DNA of 64,000 bases from Undibacterium sp. (GTDB lineage: Bacteria > Pseudomonadota > Gammaproteobacteria > Burkholderiales > Burkholderiaceae_D), in assembly GCA_030645915.1 (NCBI GenBank), contig JAUSNO010000005.1, forward strand, positions 62,001 through 126,000, written 5' to 3'. A program made the position numbers and the translations under genes. Every line of letters begins with the position of its first letter. Within the stretch, counting starts at the first letter, position 1. Below the pieces are notes generated by a model. The model made no database searches. It worked only from the letters and a program-made list of their open reading frames with translations, and had not been told where the DNA came from. Below, piece by piece: positions 19,101 to 28,584 of the stretch.

Positions 19101-19871
19101 CTACCAGGTTCGCCAAGGTGCACGTCCGGACTGCCATAAATCTTCGAGCAGATTTTTTTCTCGCAAGGTATCCATCGCCTGCCAAAATCCCGAATGCTCA
19201 AACGCCATTAACTGCTGATCGTGTGCAAGTGAAGCAAGCGGTTCCGCCTCCCAGCTCACACTATCACCATTGATCAAATCCAGTACTTTTGGCGACAACA
19301 CAAAAAAACCGCCATTAATCCAACCGCCCTCACCTTTCGGTTTTTCTGTAAAGCCAAAAACCTGATCTCCATTTCGCTCCAACGCACCATAACGTCCCGG
19401 CGGCAATACAGCCGTAATCGTCGCCAACTTGCCATGTGTACGGTGAAAAGCAATAGACGACGCAATATCGACATCAGAAACGCCATCGCCATAGGTGAAG
19501 CAAAACGCCTCTTCGTCTTGTACATATCGTGCAATGCGCTTCAATCGCCCGCCAGTCATCGTATCTTCGCCAGTATCGACCAAAGTTACCTTCCACGGTT
19601 CCGCATGATGCTCATGCACTTCCATACGGTTATTTTGCATGTCAAAGGTAACATCAGACATATGTAAAAAGTAATTTGCAAAATACTCTTTGATTAAGTA
19701 ACCGCGATAACCGCAGCAAATCACGAACTCATTCACACCGTGCGCAGCATAACTTTTCATGATGTGCCACAAAATTGGTTTTCCGCCGATTTCTATCATC
19801 GGTTTCGGTTTTAAATGAGTTTCCTCACTAATACGAGTACCCAAACCACCTGCCAAAATCACCGCCTTCAT
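19101..19871 (-). CDS. rfbF: Glucose-1-phosphate cytidylyltransferase
   Basis: Joins CTP and glucose 1-phosphate to give CDP-glucose. The N-terminal nucleotidyltransferase signature is [19 protein letters not shown] with [19 protein letters not shown], followed by [13 protein letters not shown] (metal-binding Asp). 256 residues, essentially the family length when started at 19871; the longer track ORF reaches into the preceding gene. A GAGGAGC site precedes the ATG, which overlaps the stop of the OGT-like gene by four bases. Coupling of a protein glycosyltransferase gene to donor-sugar synthesis argues that the CDP pathway feeds that transferase. Confidence 0.94.
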   Translation of the reverse strand: MKAVILAGGLGTRISEETHLKPKPMIEIGGKPILWHIMKSYAAHGVNEFVICCGYRGYLIKEYFANYFLHMSDVTFDMQNNRMEVHEHHAEPWKVTLVDTGEDTMTGGRLKRIARYVQDEEAFCFTYGDGVSDVDIASSIAFHRTHGKLATITAVLPPGRYGALERNGDQVFGFTEKPKGEGGWINGGFFVLSPKVLDLINGDSVSWEAEPLASLAHDQQLMAFEHSGFWQAMDTLREKNLLEDLWQSGRAPWRTW

Positions 19872-22072
19872 GTCTTTTGCTCCTCGCAATAAATCTGCCA
19901 CATTTGACGATACGTCTCTTCCAATGAGCGTGCAAATCCAACTTCATCCATCAATTTAGACGCTTGCATTTCACTTCTTAAATTAGCACGCAATTTTTTT
20001 AAACCGTTGATATCATGCGCAAGCATAATTGCTTTTTGGGCGTACTCCGCCTCGTTTGTCGCGATCCATTCGGGATGTCCAATGGCGTGCAGGACAGTTG
20101 ATCCAATACGACCAACAGTAGGCCTGTCAGCCAATGATATAAAAGGCACCCCCATTAATATGGTTTCCAAAAGGGTAACGCCTGAATTATGGGGAAAACA
20201 ATCCAGGCCAATATCAATTTCACTTAAGAGTCCCCACACGGGACTGGTAAATCCAATGTCCAAGCGTGATCGATCAATGCCAAACACCGCAAACTCTGCG
20301 GCCATATTCTCTTGCGCCTCTTTGTCCTTAAAATCACCACTATTAATAATCAGGCGAGAATTTGGCATGGCATCCAAGATAGCAGCCCACACTCTAACTA
20401 CACGGTAATTAATACGAACAGCGCGCGAGAGGCATCCGAAAGTTATAAATCCTTTCTCTTCCGCAGGTAATGGGGATACTTCAGCCAGTGGCGTATTTGG
20501 ACGAAAAGAAAAAGGTGGTCGATCCAAACACCACAATTTTTCAGCCATGAAATTTTGACAGTCATCGGTAACACCAGGCTTATCTGCCAGATAATAATCA
20601 ATGGCAGTAAGACCAGTGGTATAGCCGTACTCAAGCCAGTGCATAGAGACAGGCGCAGGTTTTCTGGCGAATACCAGCAAACGATTTTCTGCGGTATGAC
20701 CCGCAACATCGACAAGAATATCAATGCCGTCGGCTCTTATCCTCTCGACGAGTTGGTCATCCGTCATCTCATTCGTGCGTACCCAATGATCGACTACATT
20801 TTTATATTGCTCTGTAATCTCATCTTCAATGGATGGATTTGCATAGGCATAAATCTCGACAGCCTCTTTATCGTGATGCTCAAAAAGAGGAAGCATAAAA
20901 AATTTACATACCTGATTGCAAAATGATGCCGTAAGGTAGCCAACCTTTAAACGTTTATTAATCGCAGGGACATTATTATGTGGACGCCATAAATCTCTAT
21001 ATTGGGCAGCAAAGCGTCTTTCAAATTCCTGATATGCAGAAAAAATAGCTTCCGGTGTCATATCTGGGTGATAGTTCAAACAAAATAAGAGATTGGTAAA
21101 CAATCGACGAGTAAAGGATGTATTTTGGTCATCTCTCATCGACAATGCATGCATATAAGCTTCCAAAGAGGCGTCAAGTCGCTTAAGATCGCGCAGCACA
21201 TCACCATATCCCGCCCATATTTCTGGTATTTCTTGGTTCAAACTTAGCGCTAGCTCGCTCAATGTTAATGCATCGCTCAATTTACCATCCAACCTAAGTG
21301 CCTCAACCAAATTCGGATATACCTGAATTAAGTTCGGATCCAAGGTTAATGCCTTGTTGTAATTTGCAATACCATCTTTTCGATTACCCGCTGACACATA
21401 TGCTTGTCCTAAATTGCTATACAAATAAGCTTGATCAGGTGCCAAGCTAATCGCTTCGGAAAGCGTGGCTATCGCCCCCCTAGAATCAGCGATATATTTC
21501 AATGCGTTACCAAGATTATTTAATGTTACTACTGATGATGGAGATAACTTATTCGCTTTACGCAACACCTCAATTGCCTCTACATAGCGCTCGAGGGAAA
21601 TCAAGCTGTTGCCAAGGTTAATCAAAACATTGACATTATCAGGAAGTAACTCGAGCGCCTTTAACAAAGTAGCTTGCGCCTCCAAAAATCGTTCCTGTCC
21701 TATATAAGCAATCCCCAAATAATCCCAAGAGCGCCCATTTCCAGGACAAAATTGCGTCAGCCAAAGACTAGCCCTTTCCATCAATACATGCTGCTTCCTA
21801 GCAAAAAGCTGTTCAAGAACATTGTAATAAACAGTATATTGATCTTGCCGGGGTTTAGCCGCATTAAAACTTATCTGCAAATAAGTCAATGCGGATTCGT
21901 TCTCGCACATTTCATAACAATACCGACCAAGTAGAAAGTTCGCTTCTGCGTGCAGGGGAAATTTTTGCAAAATACCTTCACACAACTGCTTTGCTGAAGA
22001 CAAATTCCCCTTTCCAAAATCTAATGTAGCATCACGCAACATTTTTTTGACATCAAAACTTGATTTTCTCAT
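19868..22072 (-). CDS. TPR/OGT-like glycosyltransferase adjacent to flagellin
   Basis: 734-residue soluble protein: N-terminal TPR array (about 30-350, such as [21 protein letters not shown]) and a C-terminal OGT-like domain ([53 protein letters not shown]). The TPR units are more divergent than in the other OGT-like protein of the window. It is the first gene of the minus-strand sugar operon and is divergent from fliC across about 395 bp. That position, plus ATGA coupling to CDP-glucose synthesis, makes it a strong candidate flagellin O-glycosyltransferase; acceptor and donor are inferred. First ATG at 22072; the track uses the preceding GTG. Confidence 0.87.
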   Translation of the reverse strand: MRKSSFDVKKMLRDATLDFGKGNLSSAKQLCEGILQKFPLHAEANFLLGRYCYEMCENESALTYLQISFNAAKPRQDQYTVYYNVLEQLFARKQHVLMERASLWLTQFCPGNGRSWDYLGIAYIGQERFLEAQATLLKALELLPDNVNVLINLGNSLISLERYVEAIEVLRKANKLSPSSVVTLNNLGNALKYIADSRGAIATLSEAISLAPDQAYLYSNLGQAYVSAGNRKDGIANYNKALTLDPNLIQVYPNLVEALRLDGKLSDALTLSELALSLNQEIPEIWAGYGDVLRDLKRLDASLEAYMHALSMRDDQNTSFTRRLFTNLLFCLNYHPDMTPEAIFSAYQEFERRFAAQYRDLWRPHNNVPAINKRLKVGYLTASFCNQVCKFFMLPLFEHHDKEAVEIYAYANPSIEDEITEQYKNVVDHWVRTNEMTDDQLVERIRADGIDILVDVAGHTAENRLLVFARKPAPVSMHWLEYGYTTGLTAIDYYLADKPGVTDDCQNFMAEKLWCLDRPPFSFRPNTPLAEVSPLPAEEKGFITFGCLSRAVRINYRVVRVWAAILDAMPNSRLIINSGDFKDKEAQENMAAEFAVFGIDRSRLDIGFTSPVWGLLSEIDIGLDCFPHNSGVTLLETILMGVPFISLADRPTVGRIGSTVLHAIGHPEWIATNEAEYAQKAIMLAHDINGLKKLRANLRSEMQASKLMDEVGFARSLEETYRQMWQIYCEEQKT

Positions 22073-22275
22073 CACGGCTCACTTATTAACTACACGCAAT
22101 ATTAACAACATACACTTACGTACTTACTTTGTAAAAAGTGCAAATTAAGCTTTTTTCAACTTATAAGAGGACAAAACTGAAAAACAGCATTAGTAAAATC
22201 TAGTTTAATTGAAAAATCAGCTTAACTATTTAACAAAAAAAGCCCTAAAACTTATTTAGTTCTCGCTATAAAGTA

Positions 22276-22286
22276 TTTTTTTTTTT
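22276..22286. repeat. Homopolymeric T(11) tract
   Basis: Eleven consecutive T between the divergent OGT-like gene and fliC, about 65 bp upstream of the fliC sigma-28 promoter. Length changes by slipped pairing could alter promoter spacing; this is speculative. Confidence 0.6.
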
Positions 22287-22352
22287 GGTCGTTGAGCGGA
22301 ACAAGATAAAAAACTTGAGAGCAATTTAAAGTATTTATTTACAGTAACTTAT

Positions 22353-22379
22353 TAAATATTTTAAGACATCGGCCGTTAC
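22353..22379 (+). promoter_or_regulatory. Sigma-28 (FliA) promoter of fliC
   Basis: TAAA (22353-22356), 15 bases, then GCCGTTAC (22372-22379). This matches the flagellar sigma-28 layout TAAA-N15-GCCGATAA with the GTTA variant also present upstream of fliD. It lies 88 bp before the fliC ATG, giving a leader of roughly 80 nt. Confidence 0.8.
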
Positions 22380-22467
22380 CAAATTCAACGGCGGTCCGAT
22401 TGTCAAAGTAAGACAGACCAAAGTTTAAGGCGTATCGCCAAATTTGAATAACTTAGGGAGAATTAAA

Positions 22468-23910
22468 ATGAGCTCAGTCGTCAATACCAATATCGCGTCG
22501 TTAAATGCACAACGTAACTTAACGACTTCCCAATCTGCACTCAATACATCGTTGCAACGTCTATCTTCAGGTTTGCGCATTAACAGCGCGAAAGACGATT
22601 CTGCCGGTTTGGCAATTTCGGAACGATTCACTTCACAGATCCGCGGTAGCAATCAAGCTGCACGTAACGCAAACGATGGTATCTCTTTAGCGCAAACTGC
22701 TGAGGGTGATTTGGCACAGATCGGCAATAACTTACAACGTATTCGCGAATTAGCAGTACAGTCAGCCAATGCGACCAACTCATCCTCTGACCGTGCGGCG
22801 CTGGATGCCGAGGTTCAAGCGTTATCTTCCGAGATAGACCGCGTTGCTGAGAACTCGTCATTCAACGGCGTAAAACTGTTAGATGGCTCATTTAATGCCC
22901 AAGCTTTTCAAGTTGGCGCCAATGCGACATCTAGCGATACAGTTACCATCACCGGCATCTCCAGTGCCAGAACTTCTTCACTTGGTGGTAGCGGATCATC
23001 AACCGTAACAACACTAACCGGCGGAGCGACTGCTGGTGCATTAACTGCTGGTGAGCTGACGCTTAATGGCGCTCAGGTTGGCGCATCTAGCGTGGGAGCA
23101 GCGCCTGGTCAAAGTGCGAGCAGCGCCTTCTCGATTGCCGCCGCGATCAATGCTGTGTCATCGTCATCAGGTGTTACTGCCACCGCCGTTGCTACGTCAT
23201 ACGTAGGCGCCACTGCAGCAACAAGTGCAATCACATCTAGTGCAAACTTGACAATTAATGGAGTTGTAGTTGGTGATATCGCAGCAGGCGGTAACGCAAC
23301 AGGTCAAGGCGCCAATGTCGCGGCTGCGATTAATTTAGTCTCAAGCCAATCAGGCGTGACGGCATCGGCAGACAATACAGGGAAAGTAACTTTAACCGCT
23401 GCCGATGGCAGAGACATAATAACTGGTTCTGCCTTCACAGCTACCAATAGTGGACTGGCCGCCAGCACCACAACGCATGGAACAATAAAACTCGATACAA
23501 ATAATTCAGCCGGAATAGTATTAAGTGGCACCACTCCAGGCGACGCGGGCTTTACATCAGGCACAACTGCGGCGACAACTACATTGACCACCACTGCTAT
23601 TTCGGCAATCAATGTAAAAACCGCTGCCAGTGCGACCAGCGCCTTGGCAGCGATTGACGGTGCATTGGCTAACGTCAACTCCAGCCGTGCGGCACTTGGT
23701 GCGGTACAAAATCGCTTCTCGTCAGTGGTAACAAGTCTACAAACCACTTCAGAAAACTTGACTGCTTCACGCAGCCGAATTCAAGATGCGGATTTTGCAC
23801 AAGAAACATCGTCTCTGACACGCGGTCAGGTATTGCAACAAGCGGGTACTGCGATTTTGGCTCAGGCAAATGCATTACCACAAGGTGTATTATCATTGCT
23901 CCGTGGCTAA
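22468..23910 (+). CDS. fliC: Flagellin
   Basis: Filament subunit exported through the flagellar type III apparatus. The N-terminal D0/D1 region starts MSSVVNTNIASLNAQRNL and includes LQRLSSGLRINSAKDDSAG; the C-terminal D0 ends in QQAGTAILAQANALPQGVLS followed by LLRG. The 480-residue length comes from a large centre (about 150-400) rich in Ala, Thr, Ser and Gly with two flagellin-hook IN-like repeats (SGVTATAV and SGVTASAD), a surface-exposed region with many possible O-glycosylation sites. The start at 22468 follows AGGGAGA; the track start eight codons earlier is inside the leader. It is divergent from the OGT-like transferase gene. Confidence 0.97.
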   Translation: MSSVVNTNIASLNAQRNLTTSQSALNTSLQRLSSGLRINSAKDDSAGLAISERFTSQIRGSNQAARNANDGISLAQTAEGDLAQIGNNLQRIRELAVQSANATNSSSDRAALDAEVQALSSEIDRVAENSSFNGVKLLDGSFNAQAFQVGANATSSDTVTITGISSARTSSLGGSGSSTVTTLTGGATAGALTAGELTLNGAQVGASSVGAAPGQSASSAFSIAAAINAVSSSSGVTATAVATSYVGATAATSAITSSANLTINGVVVGDIAAGGNATGQGANVAAAINLVSSQSGVTASADNTGKVTLTAADGRDIITGSAFTATNSGLAASTTTHGTIKLDTNNSAGIVLSGTTPGDAGFTSGTTAATTTLTTTAISAINVKTAASATSALAAIDGALANVNSSRAALGAVQNRFSSVVTSLQTTSENLTASRSRIQDADFAQETSSLTRGQVLQQAGTAILAQANALPQGVLSLLRG

Positions 23911-23948
23911 CCAATGATTTATCACTAAACTTCATTCATTGAAGCTAC

Positions 23949-23980
23949 TCCCCTGGTCATTTTTTTGATCAGGGGAATTT
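23949..23980 (+). terminator. Terminator after fliC
   Basis: TCCCCTGGTCA and TGATCAGGGGA arms around a run of T, followed by ATTTTAC. One G-T wobble in the stem. Placed between fliC and flaG, it would let fliC mRNA accumulate separately while allowing some read-through. Confidence 0.65.
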
Positions 23981-23998
23981 TACTTAAAGGAAAAGATC

Positions 23999-24373
23999 AT
24001 GGACATCCGCTCGATTGGCAGCAGCGCTCAATCAGGACAATTGATCGCAGATACGGTAGCCAACACTGGAAATAGCGCTTCCATTCAAAAACAAACCGCT
24101 ACACCGACACAAACTGTCAACGCCGTTACAGCAACCAAAACACCGCCTACCGTTGAGCAATTAGCAAAAGCAGTTAAAGATATCAATTCTACGATACAGG
24201 CTCTATCTCAAAATCTTGAATTTACGATTGATAACGACTCTGAACGTGTAGTGGTAAAGATTGTCGATCAACAGACTAAAGAAGTATTGCGTCAAATCCC
24301 AACGGAAGAAGCATTGGAGATATCCAAATCTTTAGACCGTCTACAAGGCTTACTTATTAAACAGCAAGCCTAA
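23999..24373 (+). CDS. flaG: FlaG family protein
   Basis: 124-residue protein whose C-terminal half (LEFTIDNDSERVVVKIVDQQ, TKEVLRQIPTEEALEISKSL) is the FlaG domain, associated with filament length and often found between fliC and fliD. The N-terminal half is polar and low complexity. A TAAAGGAAAAG site precedes the ATG. The molecular role of FlaG is not well defined in the family. Confidence 0.92.
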   Translation: MDIRSIGSSAQSGQLIADTVANTGNSASIQKQTATPTQTVNAVTATKTPPTVEQLAKAVKDINSTIQALSQNLEFTIDNDSERVVVKIVDQQTKEVLRQIPTEEALEISKSLDRLQGLLIKQQA

Positions 24374-24420
24374 AGTATTAAAAAACCATGAGATTTAAAA
24401 TAGGCAGGTAAATCCCCTTC

Positions 24421-24447
24421 TAAAGTCTGGTTTGCTCCTGCCGTTAA
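24421..24447 (+). promoter_or_regulatory. Sigma-28 (FliA) promoter of fliD
   Basis: TAAA (24421-24424), exactly 15 bases, then GCCGTTAA (24440-24447). Near-perfect sigma-28 promoter, 34 bp before the fliD GTG. Agreement with the fliC promoter supports both calls. Confidence 0.85.
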
Positions 24448-24481
24448 TCTAGTAAAGTGCAATCTTACTTAGGGGAACAAA

Positions 24482-26494
24482 GTGGGTATCCAATCAACCG
24501 GTATAGGGTCAAATCTAGACGTCAACAGCCTCATCACCAAATTGATGGCGGTAGAGTCGCAGCCTCTGACCAATTTGGCCAAAAAAGAGTCCAGCTATCA
24601 AGCAAAGCTCTCAGCCTATGGCTCGCTCAATAGTGCATTAAGTTCCTTTCAAAGCTCACTCTCTAGCCTCAGTGCTGCATCGACATTTCAATCGTTTTCA
24701 GCGACATCTAGCGATACTGCTATTGCTTCTGCAACAGCGACTAGCATCGCAGTTGCAGGAACATATAATCTTAATGTCACTAAACTAGCACAAGCGCAGT
24801 CTATTTCTACCCCCGGGCAAGTAAGCTCCACTGCGACGATTGGTTCTGGCACATCCACCGTAACTTTTCAATTTGGTACGATTAGCGGTGGCAGTGCGAC
24901 CAATGGAATATATACCGGTTCAACATTCACCCAAGATGCGACACAGGCAACAGGCACCATCACCATTGATAGCAGTAACAATTCGCTGCAAGGGATTAGA
25001 GATGCGATCAATACGGCCAAAATGGGGGTAAGTGCATCGATTGTTGGCGATGGTAGTGCCACCCCCTATCATTTGGTGCTCACATCGGCAAAAACCGGTG
25101 CCACATCCAGCATGCAGATAAGTGTCACTGGTGATGCTGTGCTTGGATCCTTGCTTAATTACAATCCACAAGGAACACAAAACCTATCAGAAGCGACCAC
25201 AGGACAAAGTGCAGCACTGACAATTAATGGGATAGCAATTAACAGTGTAACCAATAGTGTGAGCGCTGCTATCGGCGGGGTGTCTATTAATTTAAACAAG
25301 ATCGGTACATCAACGCTCACGCTCGCAGCCAACACGACTGCGGTACAAGCCAGTGTCAACGCGTTCGTCAAGGCATACAACGATCTCAATACGTCCATTG
25401 CAGGATTGACGTCTTACAATCCGACGACGAAAAAAGGTGGATTACTATTAGGCGACCCGACGACTCAAAACATACAGAATCAAGTGCGAAAAACACTCGC
25501 TACCGCGGTCAATGGTCTTGGGGGAGATTTAACAACTTTATCCAGTATTGGGGTGGCTTTCCAAAAAGATGGATCACTTGCAGCAGACAACACAAAATTA
25601 CAGACTGCGCTGACCTCCAAGTTTTCCGAAGTGGGAGGATTGTTTGCATCGATCGGTAAAGCGAGTGATAGTCTGATCAGTGTTGTTTCATCTACTCCAG
25701 CAACGCAAGCTGGCGCCTATGATGTAGAAATTACTTCATTAGCAACCCAGGGCAAATTAACAGGCGATACCAACCTGAACTTAGCTAATACAGTCATCGA
25801 TCCGGCAACAACGCTAAATGTCATACTCGATGGCACTAGCTCGGCGGTTTCACTTCCTGCAGGGTCATATACCGCAACGCAACTTGCATCCATGATGCAA
25901 TCGGCTATCAACGGCACATCTGCCTTTTCTGTACTTGGCGCTGCCGTCTCCGCGAGTATTGATGCTAATGGTTTTCTCGTACTGCAATCTAGCAAGTATG
26001 GTTCATCATCAAATATCGCTTTAGCGGATGCTACAGGCACGACTGCAGCGACTCTAGCCGGGACAAGTTTAGCAGGTACTGCAGGCGCCAATGTTGCAGG
26101 CACGTTTGGTGGAAATTCTGCCATTGGTGAAGGTCAGTTCTTGACTGGAGGTACCGGTACGGCTGCAGATGGCCTCAAAGTCTTAGTGTCAGGAGGCATC
26201 ATTGGAGCTAGAGGAACAATCAATTTTTCTGTCGGCTACGCCTCTCAGCTAAGCAAAATGATCACGAATTTTCAGGGTACGGGTGGCACCTTAGTCGGTA
26301 GTACAAGCAACATTGATCGCAGCATTAAGGATATTGCGAAACAAAAAGAAATTCTTAATAGTAGATTATTTGATACCGAGGCGCGCTACAGAAAGCAATT
26401 TATTGCTCTGGACTCTACGCTCAGTAGTTTGACCAATACCAGTACTTTCCTAACGCAACAGCTTTCTGCGTTAACCGGCACTAAGAGTTATTAA
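24482..26494 (+). CDS. fliD: Flagellar filament cap protein FliD
   Basis: Caps the growing filament and folds flagellin onto its tip. The N-terminal FliD domain starts at the GTG (GIQSTGIGSNLDVNSLITKL) and the C-terminal domain ends with STFLTQQLSALTGTKSY. 670 residues is much longer than E. coli FliD (about 470). The extra length is a second region resembling the N-terminal hook-IN region: AGTYNLNVTKLAQAQ near 95 has a counterpart AGAYDVEITSLATQG near 405, each followed by a Thr/Ser/Ala-rich stretch. GGGGAAC provides the ribosome-binding site for the GTG. It begins its own sigma-28 transcript and is followed by fliS. Confidence 0.95.
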   Translation: MGIQSTGIGSNLDVNSLITKLMAVESQPLTNLAKKESSYQAKLSAYGSLNSALSSFQSSLSSLSAASTFQSFSATSSDTAIASATATSIAVAGTYNLNVTKLAQAQSISTPGQVSSTATIGSGTSTVTFQFGTISGGSATNGIYTGSTFTQDATQATGTITIDSSNNSLQGIRDAINTAKMGVSASIVGDGSATPYHLVLTSAKTGATSSMQISVTGDAVLGSLLNYNPQGTQNLSEATTGQSAALTINGIAINSVTNSVSAAIGGVSINLNKIGTSTLTLAANTTAVQASVNAFVKAYNDLNTSIAGLTSYNPTTKKGGLLLGDPTTQNIQNQVRKTLATAVNGLGGDLTTLSSIGVAFQKDGSLAADNTKLQTALTSKFSEVGGLFASIGKASDSLISVVSSTPATQAGAYDVEITSLATQGKLTGDTNLNLANTVIDPATTLNVILDGTSSAVSLPAGSYTATQLASMMQSAINGTSAFSVLGAAVSASIDANGFLVLQSSKYGSSSNIALADATGTTAATLAGTSLAGTAGANVAGTFGGNSAIGEGQFLTGGTGTAADGLKVLVSGGIIGARGTINFSVGYASQLSKMITNFQGTGGTLVGSTSNIDRSIKDIAKQKEILNSRLFDTEARYRKQFIALDSTLSSLTNTSTFLTQQLSALTGTKSY

Positions 26495-26541
26495 CCGTTT
26501 GCTGCCTTAATGGCGATATAAATTATTGAGAGGACTCACCT

Positions 26542-27012
26542 ATGTTTGGATCATCACCATTTAACGGCGCAAGCGCTTATGCCAAGATCGGGATAGAGAC
26601 AGGCGTTATATCTGCTAACCCGCACAAGCTTATCGTTATGTTATTTGAAGGAGCGATAACGGCACTTGCCAATGCACTCAAAAATATTGAAGCTAACAAC
26701 GTGGCCGCAAAAGGGCAATCCATTTCAAAGGCAATTGCGATAATTGATAACGGTTTGCGAGCAAGTTTGGATAAAAATGTAGGCGGCGAGATCGCCTTGA
26801 GTCTGGACTCACTTTATGAATATATGAGCAGACAACTTATAGTAGCAAATCTAAAAAATGATACTAAATTGATAATTGAAATCTCCAATTTATTGAAAGA
26901 CTTAAAAGCAACTTGGGATGCAATCGCTCCTATACCTAAAGCAATAACTGAAATGCCAAAACAAGCATTCGATGCTTTAGCACCTCGTCCAACCAAATTT
27001 CTTGAGGCATAA
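26542..27012 (+). CDS. fliS: Flagellin export chaperone FliS
   Basis: Binds the flagellin C-terminus in the cytoplasm and prevents early polymerisation. The protein has the FliS pattern AYAKIGIETGVISANPHKLIVML then FEGAITALANAL, and SLDSLYEYMSRQLIVANLKN. At 156 aa it is somewhat longer than usual (about 130), with a Pro-rich tail. A GAGAGGACT site precedes the ATG. Next in line is fliT after 5 bp. Confidence 0.95.
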   Translation: MFGSSPFNGASAYAKIGIETGVISANPHKLIVMLFEGAITALANALKNIEANNVAAKGQSISKAIAIIDNGLRASLDKNVGGEIALSLDSLYEYMSRQLIVANLKNDTKLIIEISNLLKDLKATWDAIAPIPKAITEMPKQAFDALAPRPTKFLEA

Positions 27013-27017
27013 TTCAA

Positions 27018-27353
27018 ATGGATAGTATGGAATTAATTTCAATGTATGAGAGTGTTGCCGAGATTACCGATCGCATGCTCAATGCAGCGCGCGTTGCAGA
27101 CTGGGATCTATTAGCCGAACTGGAGACAGACTGCTCATCCACGGTGGAAAATTTAAAGAGCAATGAATTTCCATCTGAATTGCCACCAGAAATAAGAGAT
27201 AGAAAGATACAAATCATCAAAAAAATTCTTGCCGATGACAGGGAAATTCGTGATATCACGGAGCCTTGGATGATGCAGTTAGCGAATTTAATGAAAAGCT
27301 CTGAGTCTAATAGGCTACTTTCACAAACCTATGGTGCCAACCACACCAGCTAA
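27018..27353 (+). CDS. fliT: FliT-like chaperone
   Basis: 111-residue, mostly helical protein. MELISMYESVAEITDRMLNA and WDLLAELETDC resemble the FliT family, the export chaperone for the cap protein FliD that in enterics also restrains FlhDC. Sequence identity in this family is low, so position after fliS carries weight. No membrane segment. Confidence 0.82.
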   Translation: MDSMELISMYESVAEITDRMLNAARVADWDLLAELETDCSSTVENLKSNEFPSELPPEIRDRKIQIIKKILADDREIRDITEPWMMQLANLMKSSESNRLLSQTYGANHTS

Positions 27354-27369
27354 AGAATAAATAACCATC

Positions 27370-28584
27370 ATGCTGCCTAGGGTCGATACCAATATAAGGC
27401 CCATTGCCTCTATAGAAGCGCCGTCTGCAGTCGCCTCTATCGGGGTAACGAAACAAGAAGTAGCCCATCGTCTTGACCAACTTGTTATTGGCAAACAGAT
27501 CCAAGGAGAGATACTCTCACGTTTAAATGATGGTACCTTTTTTGTGAGACTGGCAGGAGCTACCGCCAGAATGGCACTTCCGCAAAACAGCAAAGCGGGC
27601 GAGTCCATTCCTCTCACCTTAATTTCCCTGACGCCCCGCCCTACTTTTTTACTTGATGCTGGACAAGGTAATACGACAACAACAGCAACTTTTTCAAGAC
27701 AAGACCTGATCAAGAATTTCCTGCAAGACCCAAAAACAACTCAGACAGTTTTGCTTGATAAGACGTTACCAAATGATGCGCCTACCTCTTATGTACTTGA
27801 AACCGAGCAAGCTCGAACAACCACGATTTTGCATGGTAAATTAACTCTCGATAACGCGACAACAAACATTGCTGAGCAATATGAGTCTTCAGCGAACAGT
27901 GCGCCAACAAATTTAAGCGATACCGGAAAGTTAATTAACAAAATTTTGCTTCAAGCGCAGCAAGAAGGCGCTACAAATGTATTGCTAGGTAAAACTCCTT
28001 TGCTACAAAGCGCAGAAGAATTGAAACATCCAGACAAAATCGCTAATCATCTGCAACAAACAATTGCATCAAGCGGTATTTTCTATGAATCGCATGTTGC
28101 TAATTGGGCGGAAGGCAAATTAACGCGCGCGGATTTAATGCGCGAACCTCAAGCCCAGATGGGAAATACGGCAATCAATAATGCCATTTCAAATAGTGTT
28201 ATTGGTGACGATTATTCAAATTTAGCGAAAATTATTCACTTGCAGTTAGATGTCCTTGAACAACAGCGAATCACGTGGCAAGGTGCGTTGCTACCGGGCC
28301 TGCCTCTCAAGTGGGAAATTTTACAAGATAACCAACATGCACAGGCAAACTCTGCAGAACAAGAAGCAAACTGGCAAAGCATTGTAAGATTTGAGTTACC
28401 TCAATTAGGAGTGGTTGCTGCTACGATTAGTTTGCATAAGGGTCAGCTGCAATTATTTTTACGCAGTGATACCGAAGAAACTATTAATTTACTAAAAGAA
28501 TATTCTTCTGATTTAGCAGAGGCTTTAAAACAGTGTGGTGCACCGCTAGCCTTTTTTAATGCAAAACATGATGAACGAGCCTAA
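27370..28584 (+). CDS. FliK-like hook-length-control domain protein
   Basis: 404 residues. The C-terminal half has the Flg_hook/FliK C-terminal fold pattern (SIVRFELPQLGVVAATISLHKG, LQLFLRSDTEETINLLKEY); the N-terminal half starts with a short beta-rich segment (KQIQGEILSRLNDGTFFVRLAG). A complete classical fliK lies downstream at 35495, so this is a second FliK-like protein. It overlaps the start of an FlhB-C-like gene by 26 bp. FliK normally interacts with FlhB's C-terminal domain, so the two neighbours may form a dedicated pair, which is inference. Confidence 0.8.
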   Translation: MLPRVDTNIRPIASIEAPSAVASIGVTKQEVAHRLDQLVIGKQIQGEILSRLNDGTFFVRLAGATARMALPQNSKAGESIPLTLISLTPRPTFLLDAGQGNTTTTATFSRQDLIKNFLQDPKTTQTVLLDKTLPNDAPTSYVLETEQARTTTILHGKLTLDNATTNIAEQYESSANSAPTNLSDTGKLINKILLQAQQEGATNVLLGKTPLLQSAEELKHPDKIANHLQQTIASSGIFYESHVANWAEGKLTRADLMREPQAQMGNTAINNAISNSVIGDDYSNLAKIIHLQLDVLEQQRITWQGALLPGLPLKWEILQDNQHAQANSAEQEANWQSIVRFELPQLGVVAATISLHKGQLQLFLRSDTEETINLLKEYSSDLAEALKQCGAPLAFFNAKHDERA

